Assembly (NCBI GenBank): GCA_900073065.1
Contig: FJOG01000043.1
Span: forward strand, 108,281 to 172,280
Reading direction: 5' to 3'
Length of the DNA stretch: 64,000 nt
Origin: Phialocephala subalpina
Lineage: Eukaryota > Ascomycota > Leotiomycetes > Helotiales > Mollisiaceae
Shown one piece after another: positions 59,456-64,000 of the stretch (the stretch's first letter is position 1; each line of letters starts with the position of its first letter). The notes beneath the pieces were generated by a model that saw only the letters and a list, made by a program, of their open reading frames with translations, searched no databases and had not been told where the DNA came from. Made by a program: the position numbers and the translations under genes.

Positions 59456-60041
59456 CATTTCATGTTGAGGTAGAGGTATTATAGATCTGTTTTACCACTT
59501 GCAGCGCTTTTCATGAGGAGATTGTCGCGACCTTCTGCTATTTCATTCCATGTATAACCAGGTATCGATGATAGATTTAATGTCTCTACTAGGAAGCATA
59601 ACCTTAACCACCAGCAGTTCTCCTCTACCAGCTTTTATGTGAAGGTAGTTCTACCCAAGACATTTCTAGATTCGGTCAGTTTCCTTATACATATTCTCAA
59701 GTAATTGCCGAGAGTTCCCGCTGCTGGAAGCACGTTGGCGTGGAATGAGATTCGAGTTTTGGCATCAATTCCCAGGTCACCAGCACGTTCGTACAAGGTA
59801 GAAGAAGGTAAGAAAGAGCAAAGGTTTGAGATGGAGGGGAGGGCATATACTCCTTGGACTGAGCCAAGGCCACGCTATGCTGCGAGAAGAATCTGCCTTG
59901 CAATCAAACAATGTCTTTTTGGGGGGGGGGGTCCTGTTTGGGTTCCCTAGGAACCGACTTAGTCCCCCTGAACATAGTCGTGTAGAGTTGTCAACTTTGT
60001 ACGGCAGGATGATTGGTTACTATAAGCGAGAGCAGGAACGT
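59456..60041. other. Intergenic, nothing recognised
   Basis: Contains a G-tract of about 10 near 59920. No gene called. Confidence 0.4.
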
Positions 60042-60328
60042 AACTGAGCAGCCTGAGCAGAGGGTGAGGCGAGGGTGAGTAGCGCCTGAGCAGAGCGGCG
60101 ACGCTGACTAACCGCGTTGAAAGCGAATTCGAAAAATTGTCGTCTGAGACTCCACGAAAGTCAGACTCTAATCTCATCCTCGCTCATTCTGTTTTAGTCT
60201 CCAGGCGTGAGCAGCTGCTGCTTTAACCTGAGCTGAGGGTGAGCATTCCTGAGCCGAGGGTGAGCGTACCTAATCAGAGCCTGAGTAGAGCCTGAGTATC
60301 CTGAGCACCCCCCTGAGTCAGCCTGCGC
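60042..60328 (+). repeat. CCTGAGC-rich dispersed repeat, copies 4 (blocks A and B)
   Basis: Block A (60042-60115): CTGAGCAGCCTGAGCAGAGG, GGTGAGTAGCGCCTGAGCAG, AGCGGCGACGCTGACTAACC. Block B (60202-60328): CAGGCGTGAGCAGCTGCTGC, TTTAACCTGAGCTGAGGGTG, AGCATTCCTGAGCCGAGGGT, then GAGCCTGAG units. Block A matches 63062-63190; block B matches 22962-23050 and 53869-53935. Confidence 0.75.
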
Positions 60329-60560
60329 ACTATAATGTAGAACCCAATTTGGCTTCCTGTGTGCCCCGGCTACAGTTTCCTTACTGAACTTTGCCCGAGA
60401 ATCCGTTTCCAGTCGCTTACAGGGTTCCTGCCGGAGCCGAATTTGGATCCCTCTTGGTCAAAAAGCACGTGACTGTAATTCAGCCTCAGGCGTTCATTCT
60501 TGAGGCAACGTCGTCCTACCTTTTCGGCGACTCTTGCTTTGGAGCCTCCCCTCTCGGTGT

Positions 60561-60582
60561 CTCTCGCTTTCCAAAGCGAGAG
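60561..60582. other. Perfect inverted repeat (10-bp arms) upstream of HET gene
   Basis: CTCTCGCTTT, CC, AAAGCGAGAG lies 24 bp before the ATG at 60606, so it would form a tight hairpin in the mRNA leader if transcribed. Confidence 0.6.
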
Positions 60583-60605
60583 GCATCTCTTGACGAACCT
60601 GATCA

Positions 60606-62648
60606 ATGACTACGATGGTCGAGACGACGAAACCTTACGGATATCGAGCTCTCGAGGGTCAAGGCTCCATTCGCCTCATTGAACTTCAGCCTTCAGCGTC
60701 AACAACGGATATCGTTCAATGCAAATTGATCCAGAAGACCCTGAAGCAGATACAAGAGGATATCGTCACACTATATACTGCACTTTCATATGCCTGGGGC
60801 AATCCCAATGACACAACGTCCATCCTTGTTAACAAGTCCAGCTTGCAAATCACCAAAAGCTTAGATTGTGCGTTAAGACATAGTAGAGATACGGAGAGAG
60901 TCATGTATATTTGGGCAGATGGAATCTGTATCAACCAACACGACAACATCGAAAAGGCACAGCAAGTCCTGCTCATGGGCGAGATCTATTCGATCGCACA
61001 CCATACAATCATCTGTCTTGGACCAGGTGATTCTACTTCTGGAGACGTCTTACATAGAGTTCAAGAATGTTTCGACAATGACAACTATTCAAGTGTCGAG
61101 CTTGATGTGGCTTTGGTGCGTGGACTGAGAAAGATCCTTAACAGCCCTTGGTTCTTCAGGATCTGGGTACTTCAGGAGCTAGTGCTTTCTCGGGATCCGA
61201 GAATTCAATGGGGCCGGGCTCGCTGCACTTGGAAAGCCTTGAGCCAAATGGTTAATTTGCTACCCCTTTCCAGATTCATGCCAGATGTTCGTGATGCGAC
61301 GAGAGAGTCTGGCAGAGCCCAGCTGGAGGATACCGGTTTGGTTTCCGTTTTGCGGCATCAATATGCCATAACCCCAGTCCCCAACAACCTCGAGTTCCCA
61401 CAACATCAAACTTCGACGTCCTCGAACCCCCAGATACTTGAAATTCCAAAGCCTCAAGCTCCTCCCAAGTCAAGCGTCCACATCCTCGAGCTTCCACAAC
61501 ATGACGTCCTAGAACGCATGCAAGCTACTAAAGATGCGCATGACCACGATGTCCTCGAGGACAATGAGAACCGCCGAAGGCATTTACGAAGGAGCCGCCA
61601 GTTATCACCAGATAGGCGACAAAGACGAGATCTCAAGAGACTTCTTGAAATAATGGCTTCCCGCGCTGGACTCGGCGTTTCTGATCCCCGAGACATGGTC
61701 TACGCTCATCTAGGTCTCGCCAAACACGCACGAATCCAGGTCGACTACACGAAAACTATCGCGGAGGTATATCACGACTTAGCACTGGAAGCGATAAACG
61801 CATTTGGCAACCTCAGAATACTGGGTTATGTACCTGACAACAACCTTGACCAGCGAGGGACTCTGAGATTCTCCGAAGATGGGATTACAGCGTCCGCGGA
61901 GGAGAAACTTGCTTCCTGGGCTCCGAATTGGACCGTACCGCATACACGTGTTTCATATAGCATTATGGAACACGTAGGTTATGGCTTTGATTCACCTGGT
62001 GGATCCTTTCAACAGTATTGCTTCCTGAGCCGGCCACCTTTACTCTGCATTAAAGGCTGGGTCATTGGCACTCTCAGCGAAGTCGGCCCAGTCCTGGGAA
62101 ATATTGAAATGTTGCGGGAGAGGGATGTCCCATTGGATTTTCCTCGGCCTGATAATCCTTGTCCAGACTGGCTAATGGATATACCGGGACTGCCGCAGAA
62201 AGCTGTGCAACTAATGTGGGAGCAACACGTTGCGCTTCCATTCCCATTACAAAGCCGCCATATGGGCGGCCGCGATGCCCGCTTTGTGATTGATCACCTG
62301 TGCAGAAGGAGATTCATCACATCAGAAAGGAGCATCATCGATGGCTGCAGACTCGCCATTCTTGATAGTGAGTGGAAGAGGCTTGCATTAGTTCCAATGT
62401 GTGCCGATAATGGCGATCGTGTATGTTTTTTTGAGGGATGTCCGGTGCCATTTGTTATAAGAGATACCGATACACTTGATCGATCTATCAGCGACCAGAT
62501 ATTCAAAAGGATGAACACGGAGAACTACAAGTATACGGAGCATCTTAAACCTGTTAAGCTAGTTGGCGAGTGCTTTGCTAATGACGCTATGTATGGTAAT
62601 GATTGGCTTTATACACGAGATCCATGGGAATGGATCACTATTTGTTAA
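60606..62648 (+). CDS. HET-domain protein
   Basis: Single exon, 680 residues. The start at 60606 (MTTMVETTKPYGYRALEGQG) could also be the ATG at 60615. HET signatures: LYTALSYAWGNPNDTTSILV, VMYIWADGICINQHDNIEKA, QVLLMGEIYSIAHHTIICLG, and SPWFFRIWVLQELVLSRDPR. A linker at about residues 255-300 has three spaced LE-[FIL]-P units (LEFPQHQ, LEIPKPQ, LELPQHD), which is unusual. The rest has the typical all-alpha continuation with GVSDPRDMVYAHLGLAKHAR and VDYTKTIAEVYHDLALEAIN. Triggers incompatibility or death in characterised relatives; unknown here. Intact; CCTGAGC repeats flank both sides. Confidence 0.9.
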   Translation: MTTMVETTKPYGYRALEGQGSIRLIELQPSASTTDIVQCKLIQKTLKQIQEDIVTLYTALSYAWGNPNDTTSILVNKSSLQITKSLDCALRHSRDTERVMYIWADGICINQHDNIEKAQQVLLMGEIYSIAHHTIICLGPGDSTSGDVLHRVQECFDNDNYSSVELDVALVRGLRKILNSPWFFRIWVLQELVLSRDPRIQWGRARCTWKALSQMVNLLPLSRFMPDVRDATRESGRAQLEDTGLVSVLRHQYAITPVPNNLEFPQHQTSTSSNPQILEIPKPQAPPKSSVHILELPQHDVLERMQATKDAHDHDVLEDNENRRRHLRRSRQLSPDRRQRRDLKRLLEIMASRAGLGVSDPRDMVYAHLGLAKHARIQVDYTKTIAEVYHDLALEAINAFGNLRILGYVPDNNLDQRGTLRFSEDGITASAEEKLASWAPNWTVPHTRVSYSIMEHVGYGFDSPGGSFQQYCFLSRPPLLCIKGWVIGTLSEVGPVLGNIEMLRERDVPLDFPRPDNPCPDWLMDIPGLPQKAVQLMWEQHVALPFPLQSRHMGGRDARFVIDHLCRRRFITSERSIIDGCRLAILDSEWKRLALVPMCADNGDRVCFFEGCPVPFVIRDTDTLDRSISDQIFKRMNTENYKYTEHLKPVKLVGECFANDAMYGNDWLYTRDPWEWITIC

Positions 62649-63061
62649 AGTTTCAATGATTTATAAATAGCTCTTTTTAACTTAAATTTAATTTAACTAT
62701 CTAACGGAATGGTTTTCTCTCATTTTAAGAAAATGAATAGGAGCGGAATATGCGATATTGTCTGAAAACGGAGATTCGAAATAGCCTGGTAGTCGAGTTG
62801 GGGAGGACTTCAGGTTATAAACAGAGGCAGGAGGAGGATTTATAGAAAACAGCCGCAAAGTCATTTCCTTGAATAAGATATTCATCCTCCATTTCCGTGG
62901 GCTATACCCATGACATGGCGTAAATGTATTTTTATGAAGGTCCAGTTCGAGATCCTTAAGAGCCTCTTTGGGCTCCCTAGAGATTATCGCCAAAACTTGA
63001 CAAAAATGAATTGAAAAGGTCCCAGTCTATATTCAGCTTAATTAGAGATCAAATGCGTGAG
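62649..63061. other. Intergenic, HET 3' flank
   Basis: Nothing recognised. Confidence 0.4.
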
Positions 63062-63190
63062 TGAGTAGTGGGTACTGCTCAGGTTGCTCAGGCTGCTCAG
63101 GTTGCTCAGGCTGCTCAGGCGAGCTGGGTGAGGAGAGAGTGAACCGAGGGTGATTAGCGCCTGAGCAGAAGCGGCCATGCCTACTAACCG
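63062..63190 (-). repeat. CCTGAGC-rich dispersed repeat, copy 5 (block A) with a tandem nonamer array
   Basis: About five tandem 9-bp units GCTCAGG(C/T)T (63077-63119; the complement reads CCTGAGC) precede GGTGATTAGCGCCTGAGCAG, AAGCGGCCATGCCTACTAAC. The second part matches block A at 60060-60113. Confidence 0.7.
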
Positions 63191-64000
63191 AACATGGAAC
63201 GAAGATTGAAGGATTAGAGTTAAACTACCAGGAGACCCAGAGGACATCGCCCCGGGGATGAATTCTGGTGCATCGGGACGCATTGCAGACTTCGCAAGGG
63301 ATATCGGCTTTGGTTTAACATGGCGAAAAGTGTATTCTAGGGCATGCACTTATAAGGTTCCCTGAAAGGGGGTCCTCGACTTTTGAGATGCTTCTTGGTG
63401 TGAGCTTCTTTTCAATGCAGTCTCACCAAAGGTATCCTCTTGGAAGCATCTACAGTCTTTCTAGTAGTCAGACTGAGCTCCCGGCTTACTGTTTCATAAC
63501 TGTTCTTTCACCTGCCCCTCGGAAAATTTAAAGCATCTTAGATATCTGGAAAGGTCTGGCTCAATAGGCCAACCAGCGGGCAACCTTGTAACAACATACT
63601 TCCAAACTTCAAAGGAATACTAAACGGAATCATGTGCAAGGGCTCACAGTTGCTTTCAATGTAAACTTTAATCTCTGCATGAGAACAAAAGTCAGAGTAA
63701 GAGAGCGGAACAAAGGCTTCGATTCAATTGATGTGTAAGGTGCCTCCCATCTCTGATAAATCGGCACGTCTGCCACTTCGGGCGATATAAAACTCGTCGC
63801 CGCTCTCACCCATCTCGTCGCGCAACCTGGGTGTTCCAACACCCAGCCCGGGTGATGCTCTTTACCTATGCTTACTCACTACTAGTCACCGCCCTCGCTT
63901 ACTTTACCTACTCTGCCCGGATCGACTAGTCTGCTTCGCATGCCGCCACTACAGATTGTCTTTAGGCTCATAGAGCTAAAACTGGCCCCCGTGGTAATAG
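63191..64000. other. Intergenic to window end, with one perfect inverted repeat
   Basis: No supported gene. A 20-bp perfect inverted repeat (9-bp arms, CC centre) lies at 63827-63846. The short minus-strand frame at 63630-63842 has no support. Confidence 0.4.

Noticed and set aside
1..64000. CRISPR array, bacterial operon features, riboswitches
   Set aside because: The sequence is eukaryotic with spliceosomal introns; no regularly spaced direct repeats were seen.
1..64000. Starship-type giant mobile element (tyrosine-recombinase captain)
   Set aside because: Cargo-like genes are present, but no DUF3435 recombinase or target-site pair was recognised in the window.

Overview
The window is nuclear DNA of a filamentous ascomycete (Pezizomycotina). 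Spliceosomal introns of about 45-200 nt with GTRNGT donors and CTRAC branch sites are common. Typical families of the group are present: HET, patatin-NACHT, DUF6594, SAT4/PTH11-like rhodopsin-domain, Zn2Cys6 regulator and LaeA-like methyltransferase. The repertoire resembles Leotiomycetes, but that is an inference from gene content. Two assembly gaps (N runs) lie at 7199-7413 and 28997-29665.

Layout. 1-3.7 kb: 3' part of a protein kinase fused to ankyrin repeats. 4.2-6.9 kb: two tandem, decayed F-box-like paralogs. 7.1-15 kb: a gap-interrupted hypothetical gene, a small minus-strand coiled-coil gene with internal stops, a large acidic coiled-coil protein, a small spliced gene and a GNAT acetyltransferase. 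15.2-22.9 kb: a dense run of short coiled-coil and double CCHC zinc-knuckle genes in both orientations, several carrying in-frame TAG codons. 23.9-26.2 kb: a HET gene. 26.2-29 kb: LTR-like relics and two more coiled-coil genes. 29.7-34.5 kb: an integral membrane rhodopsin-domain protein, a 49-residue membrane protein and a 153-residue hypothetical. 34.8-37.5 kb: an LTR-like segment and AT-rich blocks that look like repeat-induced point mutation (RIP) debris, with stop-riddled coding relics inside. 38.0-47.6 kb: a patatin-NACHT NLR-type gene, a WW-domain gene with a degenerate retropepsin-like fold, a DUF6594 membrane gene, and a gene with an intact retropepsin-like motif. 48-53.6 kb: a dihydrouridine synthase remnant, a LaeA-like methyltransferase and an inverted pair of broken paralogs. 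55.2-59.5 kb: a Zn2Cys6 regulator divergent from an MFS exporter. 60.6-62.6 kb: a second HET gene. Copies of an unusual CCTGAGC-rich dispersed repeat lie at 23.0, 27.2, 53.9, 60.0-60.3 and 63.1 kb.

Together the window looks like an accessory, repeat-bounded region rich in self/non-self-recognition genes (two HET genes, one patatin-NACHT gene, one kinase-ankyrin gene), small lineage-restricted families in decay, and a few self-contained metabolic genes. The regulator/exporter pair is the only clear functional couple. The most unusual observations are the recurrent TAG stops at glutamine-compatible positions, the retropepsin-like pair around DUF6594, and the CCTGAGC repeat family.
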